From: an uncultured Rhodanobacter sp.
GTDB lineage: Bacteria > Pseudomonadota > Gammaproteobacteria > Xanthomonadales > Rhodanobacteraceae
NCBI GenBank assembly: GCA_903827735.1
Contig: CAIKJM010000143.1
Span: 1 to 14,034, forward strand
Length of the DNA: 14,034 bases
Direction of reading: 5' to 3'
Shown here in pieces: positions 7,719 through 12,826 of this stretch. Position numbers and translations under genes: made by a program. The notes beneath the pieces are model-generated. The model saw only the letters and a program-made list of their open reading frames with translations, searched no databases and was not told where the DNA came from. The first letter of the stretch is position 1, and each line of letters begins with the position of its first letter.

Positions 7719-8087
7719 TCAGGTGGAGAACGATGAGCCGCAGCCGCAGGTGGTCTTGGCGTTCGGGTTGCTGATGACGAACTGCGAGCCGCTGAGGTTT
7801 TCGGCGTAGTCGATCTGCGCGCCAGTCAGGTACTGCAGCGACAGCGGATCGCACAGCAGCGTGACGCCTTCGCGCTCCAGCGCAAAATCGTCTTCGGCCT
7901 GCGCCTCGTCGAAGGTGAAGCCGTACTGGAAACCCGAGCAGCCGCCGCCGGTGATGTACACGCGCAGTTTCAACGCCGGATTGCCTTCTTCGGCAATTAG
8001 CTCATGCACCTTGTGGGCGGCGGCGGCGGTAAACAGCAGCGGTTCGCCGCTGCTGCGATAGTCGGGGATGGTGAGCAAGGTTTCCAT
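7719..8087 (-). CDS. erpA: Iron-sulfur cluster insertion protein ErpA (A-type carrier)
   Basis: A-type Fe-S carrier of 122 residues that passes clusters from the scaffold to apo-proteins, in E. coli notably IspG of isoprenoid synthesis. The three cluster-binding cysteines are present: Cys50 in GGGCSGFQYGF, and Cys114 and Cys116 in TTCGCGSSFS at the C-terminus. The CGCGSSF ending and the LCDPLSLQYLTGAQIDY stretch favour ErpA over IscA or SufA, and no isc or suf genes are nearby. Length matches the family (E. coli 114), with a slightly longer N-terminus. The ATG at 8087 has only a weak purine-rich stretch (GAAAGA) upstream. The bactofilin gene ends 44 nt upstream and nudC starts 13 nt downstream, so a shared leftward transcript is plausible. 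Confidence 0.94.
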   Translation of the reverse strand: METLLTIPDYRSSGEPLLFTAAAAHKVHELIAEEGNPALKLRVYITGGGCSGFQYGFTFDEAQAEDDFALEREGVTLLCDPLSLQYLTGAQIDYAENLSGSQFVISNPNAKTTCGCGSSFST

Positions 8088-8131
8088 GGTCTTTCAATGG
8101 GGGCCGTGGCGGACGGGTGCAAGCATACGCC

Positions 8132-8551
8132 CTATGCCGTTACACCTTCATTCAATGCCTCGGGGGCGGGCAACTCGCGCGTAGCCTCGTCGGCCTGGCG
8201 CGCGATGCGCCCGTTGACCTGAGCGCCGGCGGCCATTTCCATCGTGTGGTAGCGCAGATCGCCGTCGATGCGCGCCTGCGCCGCCAGCTCCAGCCGCACG
8301 CTCACGTAAACGTCGCCGGTGACATGGCCGTTGATCACCGCGTGCGGCACGCGAATTTCGCCCTGCACGTGGCCGTGCTCGCTAAGGGTGAAAACGGCAT
8401 CGTCGCCTTCGCCGAGCACGGCGCCCTCGATGCGGCCGTCCAGATGCAGCGCGCCGCTGAAGCGCAGGTCGCCGCGGATGACCGTGCCGTGCGCGATCAG
8501 GCTGGTGTCCTGACTGGTCGGGCTGCGTTCGTTGCGTTTACGGTTGAGCAT
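8132..8551 (-). CDS. Bactofilin (polymer-forming cytoskeletal protein)
   Basis: Small bactofilin of 139 residues. Bactofilins self-assemble without nucleotide into filaments built from a right-handed beta-helix, and often recruit cell-wall or shape factors to the membrane. The core (about 15-118) shows the repetitive hydrophobic-Gly pattern of the fold: LIAHGTVIRGDLRFSGALHL, DGRIEG, GHVQGEIRVPHAVINGHVTG, and ARIDGDLRY...VNGRI. Short polar tails flank it (NRKRNERSPTSQD at the N-terminus, a Glu/Ala-rich C-terminus). The ATG at 8551 is chosen over an open-frame extension to 8707: it has a good AGGGGGA ribosome site 5-6 nt upstream, and the extension is Cys/Arg-rich shadow sequence of the preceding gene. 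It overlaps the upstream membrane-protein gene by 14 nt, implying translational coupling and probably a shared function. Confidence 0.9.
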   Translation of the reverse strand: MLNRKRNERSPTSQDTSLIAHGTVIRGDLRFSGALHLDGRIEGAVLGEGDDAVFTLSEHGHVQGEIRVPHAVINGHVTGDVYVSVRLELAAQARIDGDLRYHTMEMAAGAQVNGRIARQADEATRELPAPEALNEGVTA

Positions 8552-9290
8552 CGTGATCCCCCTGAGCGGTGATGATATTGCCACTGAGCGCATCTTCCCA
8601 GGACACGGTTTGCATGACGGACGCTTCGCCTGCTGTCTGAATGCCGATATGCAGACGCATCGGACGAAAATTCGCCGGCAGCACGATCGTGCCGTGCAGC
8701 TGCTCAAAGTACATCAGGCGGAACGGCAGGCCATCCTTTTCCGCCACATTGCCCAGCGCGGCCCAGTCCAGCTGCACCACCTTATTGTCGCGCAGGCCTT
8801 CCACGCTCACCGTGACAGTGCCGGTGATTTCGTCGTTACGCTTGGCCGCTTGCATAAGGCTCAGCATCAGATTCCAGCCGTGCGAGCCGGAGATCGGCTC
8901 CAGCTTCGCTTCCTGCAGCTTCAGGCCCTGGTGCTGCGTATCGCCGCCGACCAGCCGCGAGTAGAAGCCGAGATTGGCGCGCAGGCCGCTGATTTCCTCT
9001 TCGCGCTGGGTCAGAGTCACGCGCAGCGACTTGGTGGCCACATCGTTGACCTGCGCATCGCGCTGCGCGTTCGCCAGCTGCTGCTTCAAATTCTCGATCT
9101 GCGCATTCAGCGCGCGCTGCTGCCGGTGATCCACGGCTACCGGGTCGGCGTGGTGGCTCAGCAGCCCCACCAAAAGCCCCGTGACCAGCAGGCTGCCGAT
9201 CCAGGCGGCGGCCAACCAGAGCTGGAGCCGCTTCGCACTGACGTCGTCGTGCCGGCGCACCACGAAACGCGGCGGGGGTCGTGACACCAT
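8538..9290 (-). CDS. DUF6776-like single-pass membrane protein with coiled coil
   Basis: Protein of 250 residues, probably anchored in the inner membrane. A basic cytoplasmic N-terminus (about 1-20, including VSRPPPRFVVRRHD) precedes one transmembrane helix (22-44, RLQLWLAAAWIGSLLVTGLL). A predicted coiled coil follows (about 55-107, LNAQIENLKQQLANAQRD). The C-terminal domain (about 108-245), presumably periplasmic, contains the motif LGFYSRLV and beta-rich segments such as GTVTVSVEGL and MRLHIGIQTAG. I recognise the architecture as that of the gammaproteobacterial family labelled DUF6776, from memory and of unknown function. Its last codons overlap the bactofilin start. A role as membrane partner of the bactofilin is inference. 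The ATG at 9290 has only a weak GGGA upstream. Confidence 0.8.
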   Translation of the reverse strand: MVSRPPPRFVVRRHDDVSAKRLQLWLAAAWIGSLLVTGLLVGLLSHHADPVAVDHRQQRALNAQIENLKQQLANAQRDAQVNDVATKSLRVTLTQREEEISGLRANLGFYSRLVGGDTQHQGLKLQEAKLEPISGSHGWNLMLSLMQAAKRNDEITGTVTVSVEGLRDNKVVQLDWAALGNVAEKDGLPFRLMYFEQLHGTIVLPANFRPMRLHIGIQTAGEASVMQTVSWEDALSGNIITAQGDHDAQP

Positions 9291-9408
9291 GCGGGTCGTC
9301 CCGAGAAAAACCCAAGGTATAGCCCCGGCGCAACGAGGGCGTCAAGAAACGCGCGCCCTCTGGCAGCGATCGCGGCGCGTGCTCAGCTGGCGCGCGCCGC
9401 GGCGAGCC

Positions 9409-9879
9409 TCAGCTCTTGGCTTTGTTCTGCAGGTAGCGCTCGGCGCCGATGTCCTTGATCAGGCTGAACTGGGTTTCCAGCCAGTCGATGTGCTCTTCCT
9501 CGTCGTGCAGGATGGCCTTGAACATGTCGCGACTGACATAGTCGGCCACGCCTTCGCTGTAGCCGATCGCCTCGCGCAGATCGCGCACCGCGTCGATCTC
9601 CAGGTCCAGGTCGCCCTGGATGCACTCCAGCACGTTCTCACCGATGCGCAGCTTGCCCAGATGCTGAAGATTGGGCAGGCCGTCAAGGAAAAGAATGCGC
9701 TCGATCATGCGATCGGCGTGCCTCATTTCCTCGATCGACTCCTTGTACTCGTGGTCGGCAAGCTCGGTGTAGCCCCAGTCCTTGAACATGCGGTAATGCA
9801 GAAAATACTGGTTGATCGCGGTCAACTCGTTGTAGAGCACCTTGTTGAGGTACTCGATAACCTTGGCATCACCTTTCAT
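9409..9879 (-). CDS. bfr: Bacterioferritin (heme-containing iron storage protein)
   Basis: Subunit of the 24-mer iron-storage shell that oxidises Fe(II) and stores it as mineral in the cytoplasm. The product is 156 residues and begins MKGDAKVIEYLNKVL, like E. coli Bfr (158). All ferroxidase-centre ligands are present at E. coli numbering: E18, E51, H54, E94, E127 and H130, with Tyr25 nearby. Met52, the axial heme ligand at the two-fold interface, is also present, so this is a heme-binding bacterioferritin. The ATG at 9879 is chosen because GGAG lies 5 nt upstream and it matches the conserved N-terminus. An in-frame ATG at 9903 would add eight non-conserved residues and lies almost on top of a candidate -10 box. 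The Bfd ferredoxin gene lies 165 bp upstream on the same strand. Confidence 0.96.
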   Translation of the reverse strand: MKGDAKVIEYLNKVLYNELTAINQYFLHYRMFKDWGYTELADHEYKESIEEMRHADRMIERILFLDGLPNLQHLGKLRIGENVLECIQGDLDLEIDAVRDLREAIGYSEGVADYVSRDMFKAILHDEEEHIDWLETQFSLIKDIGAERYLQNKAKS

Positions 9880-9914
9880 GGGAGTCTCCGACTGGCCTTT
9901 CAAAACGTGACGAC

Positions 9915-9920
9915 ACTATA
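9915..9920 (-). promoter_or_regulatory. Candidate -10 element for bfr
   Basis: TATAGT on the - strand, 35 nt upstream of the bfr ATG, giving a predicted start site near 9908 and a leader of about 30 nt. No good -35 hexamer sits at 16-18 bp. The nearest resemblance, TTCAAC at 9941-9946, is 20 bp away. No clear Fur box was seen. Confidence 0.35.
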
Positions 9921-9976
9921 CAAACGCCAACGGCCGGGCGGTTGAATGGGAATGGCTATGGTTTGCTTGCGCGATA

Positions 9977-10000
9977 GCCGACGCTGCGCGGGGCGTCGGC
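9977..10000 (-). repeat. Perfect 8-bp hairpin in the bfd-bfr intergenic region
   Basis: GCCGACGC (9977-9984) and GCGTCGGC (9993-10000) pair perfectly around an 8-nt loop. In a bfd-bfr transcript the hairpin would lie 44 nt after the bfd stop. No T tract follows on either strand, so it is not a standard terminator. It could be an mRNA-stability element separating bfd from bfr. Confidence 0.5.
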
Positions 10001-10044
10001 GAGTGCATCGATCGGCAGCACGCTGACGTGCCGCAAGCTTGGAA

Positions 10045-10245
10045 TCAGGCGGCGACGCCCGGCCATTGCACCAGCGTGTGGTGCTCGATGGCCTTGGCCA
10101 GCGTGGCGCGGGCCATCGGCTCGCAACATCCGCAGCAGTCCGAACAGCCTGTGCGCGCCTGCAGCTCGCTGAAAGACTGCACGCCATCGGCCGCCTCGCG
10201 GCGGATGTCATGGTCGGTCACGGCGTTGCACAGGCATATATACAT
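10045..10245 (-). CDS. bfd: Bacterioferritin-associated ferredoxin
   Basis: Small [2Fe-2S] ferredoxin of 66 residues that docks on bacterioferritin and delivers electrons to release stored iron. It begins MYICLCN, matching Bfd of E. coli and Pseudomonas, so the start is set at 10245 although the frame runs on upstream. Cluster ligands by alignment are C4, C6, C38 and C41. Unusually, the C-terminal binding loop reads GCSDCCGCCEP, adding C34, C37 and C40 for seven cysteines in all. No good ribosome-binding site precedes the ATG. The gene lies 58 nt after rppH and 165 nt before bfr, consistent with its role as Bfr's electron donor. Confidence 0.93.
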   Translation of the reverse strand: MYICLCNAVTDHDIRREAADGVQSFSELQARTGCSDCCGCCEPMARATLAKAIEHHTLVQWPGVAA

Positions 10246-10303
10246 GCTGCGCATGAGAACGCGAATGCGAACGATTGTCAACAACCCGGAGAAAGCCGAG
10301 GCT

Positions 10304-10864
10304 TTAGGCGGCTTCGCAGCCCTTGCGCGGGCCGCCGCCTGACGGGTCGTCGTTGTTCCGTGGCGGTAGCGTGCCCAGCTGCAGGCTGCACAGCCCCTCC
10401 ACGTGCGGCGCAAAGTGGCGCAGCGCGCGTTCGTACACTTCCCGCTTGAAATTCACCACGTGCGCGGCCGGATACCAAAAGTCGACCCAGCGCCACAGAT
10501 CGAACTCCGGCTTGTCGCAGGCGTCGAGCTTCAGCGCCTCCTCGCCGCCGACCAGCTTCAGCAGAAACCACACCTGCTTCTGCCCGATGCACGTCGGGCG
10601 CTGATGATGGCGCACGTAGCGATTGGGCAGCCGGTAGCGCAGCCAGCCGTGGGTGGCCGCGACCACTTCCACGTGCTGCGGCGCCAGGCCGGTTTCTTCT
10701 TCCAGCTCGCGGTACATCGCTTCCAGCGGGGTTTCGTCGGTGCGCATGCCGCCCTGCGGAAACTGCCAACCGTCGCGGTTGACCCTGCGCGCCCAAAACA
10801 GCTGCCCTTGGGCATTCAAAATCACAATGCCTACGTTCGGACGGTATCCATCAATGTCGATCAT
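10304..10864 (-). CDS. rppH: RNA pyrophosphohydrolase, Nudix family
   Basis: Removes pyrophosphate from the 5' triphosphate of mRNAs, starting RNase E-dependent decay. The product is 186 residues (E. coli RppH 176). It begins MIDIDGYRPNVGIVI, then WARRVNRDGWQFPQGG. The complete Nudix box spans G38-L60 (REx2EExGL; E53, E56, E57). Further RppH-typical blocks are HGWLRYRLP, TCIGQKQVWFLL and PEFDLWRWVDFWYP. The ATG at 10864 is chosen because a strong AGGAGG lies 4 nt upstream and the N-terminus is conserved. The open frame extends 24 codons further but without similarity. The C-terminal tail (about 165-186, PPRNNDDPSGGGPRKGCEAA) is low-complexity and probably disordered. It is divergent from the tRNA-Met gene and upstream of bfd on the same strand. 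Confidence 0.96.
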   Translation of the reverse strand: MIDIDGYRPNVGIVILNAQGQLFWARRVNRDGWQFPQGGMRTDETPLEAMYRELEEETGLAPQHVEVVAATHGWLRYRLPNRYVRHHQRPTCIGQKQVWFLLKLVGGEEALKLDACDKPEFDLWRWVDFWYPAAHVVNFKREVYERALRHFAPHVEGLCSLQLGTLPPRNNDDPSGGGPRKGCEAA

Positions 10865-11025
10865 CGGGCCTCCTGGTGCCATGCTGCGCAGTGCCTGCGC
10901 GCATCGCCTAGCCGCTTCCATGCCCGATTCAACCACAGCCCATCAACCAGCAGCAAGCGCCGCACTTGTACCGCCAGGCAGGCGCCATTACACTTTCGCG
11001 CCCCGCCGAGGTCGCCCGGATCCGG

Positions 11026-11031
11026 TATAGT
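11026..11031 (+). promoter_or_regulatory. Candidate -10 box of tRNA-Met
   Basis: TATAGT lies 12 nt before the first base of the tRNA, followed by a GC-rich discriminator (GGGC). No recognisable -35 sits at 16-18 bp upstream (the sequence there is CCGCCG-like), so promoter strength cannot be judged. A start near 11038 would give a very short 5' leader. Confidence 0.5.
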
Positions 11032-11043
11032 GGGCAACCCCAT

Positions 11044-11120
11044 GGCTATGTAGCTCAGCCGGTTAGAGCACAGCACTCATAATGCTGGGGTCGGTGGTTC
11101 GAGTCCACCCATAGCCACCA
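11044..11120 (+). tRNA. tRNA-Met (CAU), elongator type
   Basis: Full cloverleaf of 77 nt with encoded CCA. The acceptor stem GGCTATG/CATAGCC is perfect, with discriminator A. The D arm is GCTC/GAGC. The anticodon stem is CAGCA/TGCTG with loop CTCATAA (anticodon CAT, 11078-11080). The variable loop is GGGTC and the T arm GGTGG-TTCGAGT-CCACC. A paired G1-C72 excludes initiator tRNA, which has a 1-72 mismatch. The overall pattern (GGCTAxGTAGCTCAG, CACTCATAATG, GGGGTC) resembles E. coli elongator tRNA-Met rather than tRNA-Ile(CAU). A terminator follows 17 nt downstream. Confidence 0.96.
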
Positions 11121-11137
11121 CTAAGTTATAGATCGTC

Positions 11138-11162
11138 AAAAGCCTGCTGCCGCGGGCTTTTT
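11138..11162 (+). terminator. Rho-independent terminator of tRNA-Met
   Basis: AAAAGCCTGC (11138-11147), loop TGCC, GCGGGCTTTT (11152-11161) form a 10-bp stem with one T-G wobble, ending in a five-T run. It lies 17 nt after the tRNA CCA end. Confidence 0.88.
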
Positions 11163-11245
11163 GCGTTGAGAACTTAGGTGGAGAGCTATCGGCTCGATGC
11201 GGGCGGCCCGCATCCGAATGCCGAAGTCCCGGTCTTTATAAGTTT

Positions 11246-11303
11246 GGCGTACAGGCTGGCGTAAACGAAAACAGGCTGGCGTAAACGAAAAACGGGCGGC
11301 GTA
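11246..11303. repeat. 20-bp tandem repeat with phased GGCGTA motifs
   Basis: The 20-mer ACAGGCTGGCGTAAACGAAA occurs twice, exactly and back to back (11251-11270 and 11271-11290). A degenerate third unit follows (11291-11310, 9 of 20 bases matching). GGCGTA occurs at 11246, 11258, 11278 and 11298; the last three are exactly 20 bp apart, about two helical turns. It could be iteron- or operator-like protein binding sites, or the end of a decayed insertion element with internal repeats. The sequence alone does not decide. Confidence 0.85.
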
Positions 11304-11465
11304 CCGTGTTACAAAAACTGGCCACCATTTCGCGGCTCGGCGTCCATCATCGACACGCACGACGCACTTGTCTTTGATTGGCGGCGCATCGCCTGATCAG
11401 CCTGCTTTATGTTTAGGCACTCACGGGATGGCAAAGTGGCCCAGCACTAGTGAGCTGAATAAATG

Positions 11466-11498
11466 TCGTAATCGGCGCATGCGATGAGCCGATTACGA
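11466..11498. repeat. Perfect 11-bp inverted repeat downstream of the pepSY gene
   Basis: TCGTAATCGGC (11466-11476) and GCCGATTACGA (11488-11498) are exact reverse complements around an 11-nt loop. On the - strand it lies 100 nt after the stop of the PepSY-like gene and is followed by CATTTATT, a poor T tract. It may be a weak terminator for that gene, or a binding site. Confidence 0.7.
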
Positions 11499-11598
11499 AC
11501 CTAGGGCTCTGCCTGCTGAGTAAAGAGGCACCCGCGGCAACAAATGGAGCAGGCCGCCAACGTGGCCGCCTGTAACCACCGTCAGCCGGTTAAAGCCA

Positions 11599-12099
11599 TC
11601 AATCGCGCGACTGCGCCACAACGCTGCCATCGGTCGGGTCGACCAGCAGGTGGATGTCGCTGCCCTGCGGGGATTTGGCGGAGACGCTCCACAGGCCGTC
11701 GTCGAATTTGACGTCGGTCGGGTTCTGGTAGCCGGCTGTGGTGAGCTTGGCTTTGACTTCGTCCGCGTTGAGGGCAGACGGTGCATCGGCGGGATAGACG
11801 CGACCGGTGACCGGGCCGACGGCGAGCTTGGACCACTTTTTGTTGCCGCCGCGGGCCTTAGTGCGCCAGACGCCGTCCTTGAACGCCAGGCCTTCCACTT
11901 CCTTATAACCGGCGTTGGCGATGGACGTTTCGATGGCGTCCTGGGTCAGCGCGCCGCTGGCCGGCGTCGCCCACGTCACCGTGGTGGTCGTCATCTGGGT
12001 AGCGGCGGCCGGTGCCGGCGCGGTCGTCGTTGCGTTCTGCGCCATGGCGGCACTGCAAACCGAAAGCCCCAGCAAGAGGGGAAGCATGCGCTTGTTCAT
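11599..12099 (-). CDS. Secreted protein with two PepSY-like repeats
   Basis: Exported protein of 166 residues. A classical signal peptide (MNKRMLPLLLGLSVCSAAMA, 1-20) has a likely cleavage site after AMA, before QN. A Thr/Ala/Pro-rich linker (21-50) follows. Two homologous units come next: about 51-103 (LTQDAIETSIANAGYKEVEG ... FKDGVWRTKA ... VGPVTGRVYP) and 110-163 (LNADEVKAKLTTAGYQNPTD ... FDDGLWSVSA ... VDPTDGSVVA). Each has a helix, a GY turn, a K/D-DG-x-W strand and a terminal DPxxGxV-like hairpin, as in PepSY domains. PepSY proteins are periplasmic or extracellular, and some inhibit peptidases or bind cofactors; the role here is unknown. The ATG at 12099 has AAGGA 7 nt upstream and is preferred over a TTG two codons earlier. 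It is divergent from queD. Confidence 0.78.
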   Translation of the reverse strand: MNKRMLPLLLGLSVCSAAMAQNATTTAPAPAAATQMTTTTVTWATPASGALTQDAIETSIANAGYKEVEGLAFKDGVWRTKARGGNKKWSKLAVGPVTGRVYPADAPSALNADEVKAKLTTAGYQNPTDVKFDDGLWSVSAKSPQGSDIHLLVDPTDGSVVAQSRD

Positions 12100-12143
12100 G
12101 GTCAAGTCCTTGTGTGTTGACGAAGTGAGGGAGGCCAGCTTGC

Positions 12144-12182
12144 GCAGGCGACCTGCAAACCGGCGTGAACGGGTGAACGCCG
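12144..12182. promoter_or_regulatory. Inverted repeats in the pepSY-queD divergent region
   Basis: Two perfect inverted repeats lie close together: GCAGG-CGA-CCTGC (12144-12156) and CGGCGT...ACGCCG (12161-12182). Inside the second is a near-exact 8-bp tandem, GTGAACGG then GTGAACGC (12165-12180). They lie 45-83 bp upstream of the pepSY start and could be an operator for that gene. Function is inferred from symmetry only. Confidence 0.35.
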
Positions 12183-12251
12183 TTTAGTCCCGACTCAGGC
12201 CGCCGCCGTGAAGTTGTCGCCCGAGCGAGGGGTCTCAGGGCGGCTGGGCGT

Positions 12252-12257
12252 TACAAT
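12252..12257 (+). promoter_or_regulatory. Candidate -10 box of queD, placed for a leaderless transcript
   Basis: TACAAT (5 of 6 consensus bases) ends 6 nt before the A of the queD ATG, so a normal start site would fall at or next to that A. No Shine-Dalgarno sequence lies between it and the ATG. No -35 hexamer is recognisable at 16-19 bp. Confidence 0.4.
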
Positions 12258-12263
12258 GCCGCC

Positions 12264-12620
12264 ATGGATATCTTCAAGGTCTTTACCCTCGAGGCGGCCC
12301 ACCGGCTGCCTAACGTGCCCCCGGGTCACAAATGCGCGCGCCTGCACGGGCATTCGTTCCGGGTGGAGATTCATCTCCAAGGCGAGTTAGGCGCTGAAAC
12401 CGGCTGGGTCATGGATTTTTCCGACGTGAAGACGGCTTTTCAGCCGCTTTATGATCAGCTGGACCACCACTACCTCAACGACATCGAGGGTCTGGAGAAT
12501 CCGACCAGCGAGCGGCTGTCGATCTGGGTATGGGATCGCCTCAAACCCGTGCTTCCCCTGCTCTCCGAAGTCGTGGTCCATGAGACTTGCACCTCCGGCT
12601 GTCGGTACCGGGGCAAGTAG
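12264..12620 (+). CDS. queD: 6-carboxy-5,6,7,8-tetrahydropterin synthase
   Basis: Second enzyme of queuosine (7-deazaguanine) synthesis, converting dihydroneopterin triphosphate to 6-carboxytetrahydropterin. The product is 118 residues, near E. coli QueD (121). Zinc ligands H13 (EAAHRL), H28 and H30 (RLHGH) are present. The catalytic Cys24 (GHKCARLHGH) with D67-H68 (QLDHHYLNDI) and the substrate-anchoring E107 (VHETCTSGC) are all in place. The sequence ENPTSE (78-83) is also family-typical. The Cys24 context distinguishes it from eukaryotic-type PTPS. The ATG at 12264 fits the conserved N-terminus (MDIFKVFTLEAAHR) but lacks a ribosome-binding site; a -10-like TACAAT lies just upstream. No other que genes are in the window. 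A hairpin with a T-rich tail follows 44 nt downstream. Confidence 0.95.
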   Translation: MDIFKVFTLEAAHRLPNVPPGHKCARLHGHSFRVEIHLQGELGAETGWVMDFSDVKTAFQPLYDQLDHHYLNDIEGLENPTSERLSIWVWDRLKPVLPLLSEVVVHETCTSGCRYRGK

Positions 12621-12664
12621 GTTTGGCGGCTGCTTCGATGCAAGAGCGGGTCGAATCACCGACC

Positions 12665-12690
12665 AACATGTTGCGTCGCGGCATGTTTTT
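12665..12690 (+). terminator. Putative terminator after queD
   Basis: AACATG (12665-12670) pairs with CATGTT (12682-12687), and the stem can extend inward by two wobble pairs and two GC pairs to a 3-nt loop. A TTTTT run (12686-12690) then CTTT follows. The stem is modest, so termination strength is uncertain. Confidence 0.5.
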
Positions 12691-12726
12691 CTTTGCGAAA
12701 TCCATTGCTATCCGCGTGTAACTCGG

Positions 12727-12756
12727 TTGTCGTGCCGTTAGGCCGACTGGTATACT
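12727..12756 (+). promoter_or_regulatory. Promoter of the atp operon
   Basis: -35 TTGTCG (12727-12732, 4 of 6), 18-bp spacer, and extended -10 TGG-TATACT (12748-12756; hexamer 5 of 6). A start site near 12763 would give a leader of about 64 nt before atpI. It is the best sigma70-type promoter in the window. Confidence 0.65.
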
Positions 12757-12826
12757 TTTCGAGATTGGGATCGTGGCCCGTGGCTGTAGCGGTGCCGCCT
12801 GGTGTAAACCGTGCGGGGACCTTTAC

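Larger units (their letters stand above)
11163..11598. other. Gene-poor interval downstream of tRNA-Met
   Basis: About 435 bp with no credible coding sequence on either strand. The longest open frames (74 and 97 codons, - strand) overlap the tRNA terminator or the pepSY gene end and have no recognisable protein character. It holds an 8-bp hairpin (GATGCGGG-CGG-CCCGCATC, 11196-11214), a 20-bp tandem repeat (11251-11290) and an 11-bp inverted repeat (11466-11498). I found no second copy of the tRNA 3' end that would mark an integration site. The position beside a tRNA suggests possible decayed foreign DNA, but this is inference. Confidence 0.6.

Noticed and set aside
8552..8707. 52-residue N-terminal extension of the bactofilin
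   Set aside because: Cys/Arg-rich and antisense-like shadow of the DUF6776 gene. A good ribosome-binding site precedes the ATG at 8551.
10865..10936. 24-residue N-terminal extension of RppH
   Set aside because: The conserved RppH N-terminus and a strong AGGAGG site place the start at 10864.
11044..11120. tRNA-Ile (CAU anticodon, lysidine-modified) as identity of the tRNA
   Set aside because: Stem and variable-loop sequence resemble elongator tRNA-Met, not tRNA-Ile2. Certainty would need a tRNA isotype model.
11246..11303. CRISPR array
   Set aside because: The two repeat copies are directly adjacent with no spacers, and no cas genes are present.
11136..11360. 74-codon open frame on the - strand beside the tRNA
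   Set aside because: It runs through the tRNA terminator and the tandem repeat, has no ribosome-binding site and no protein character.
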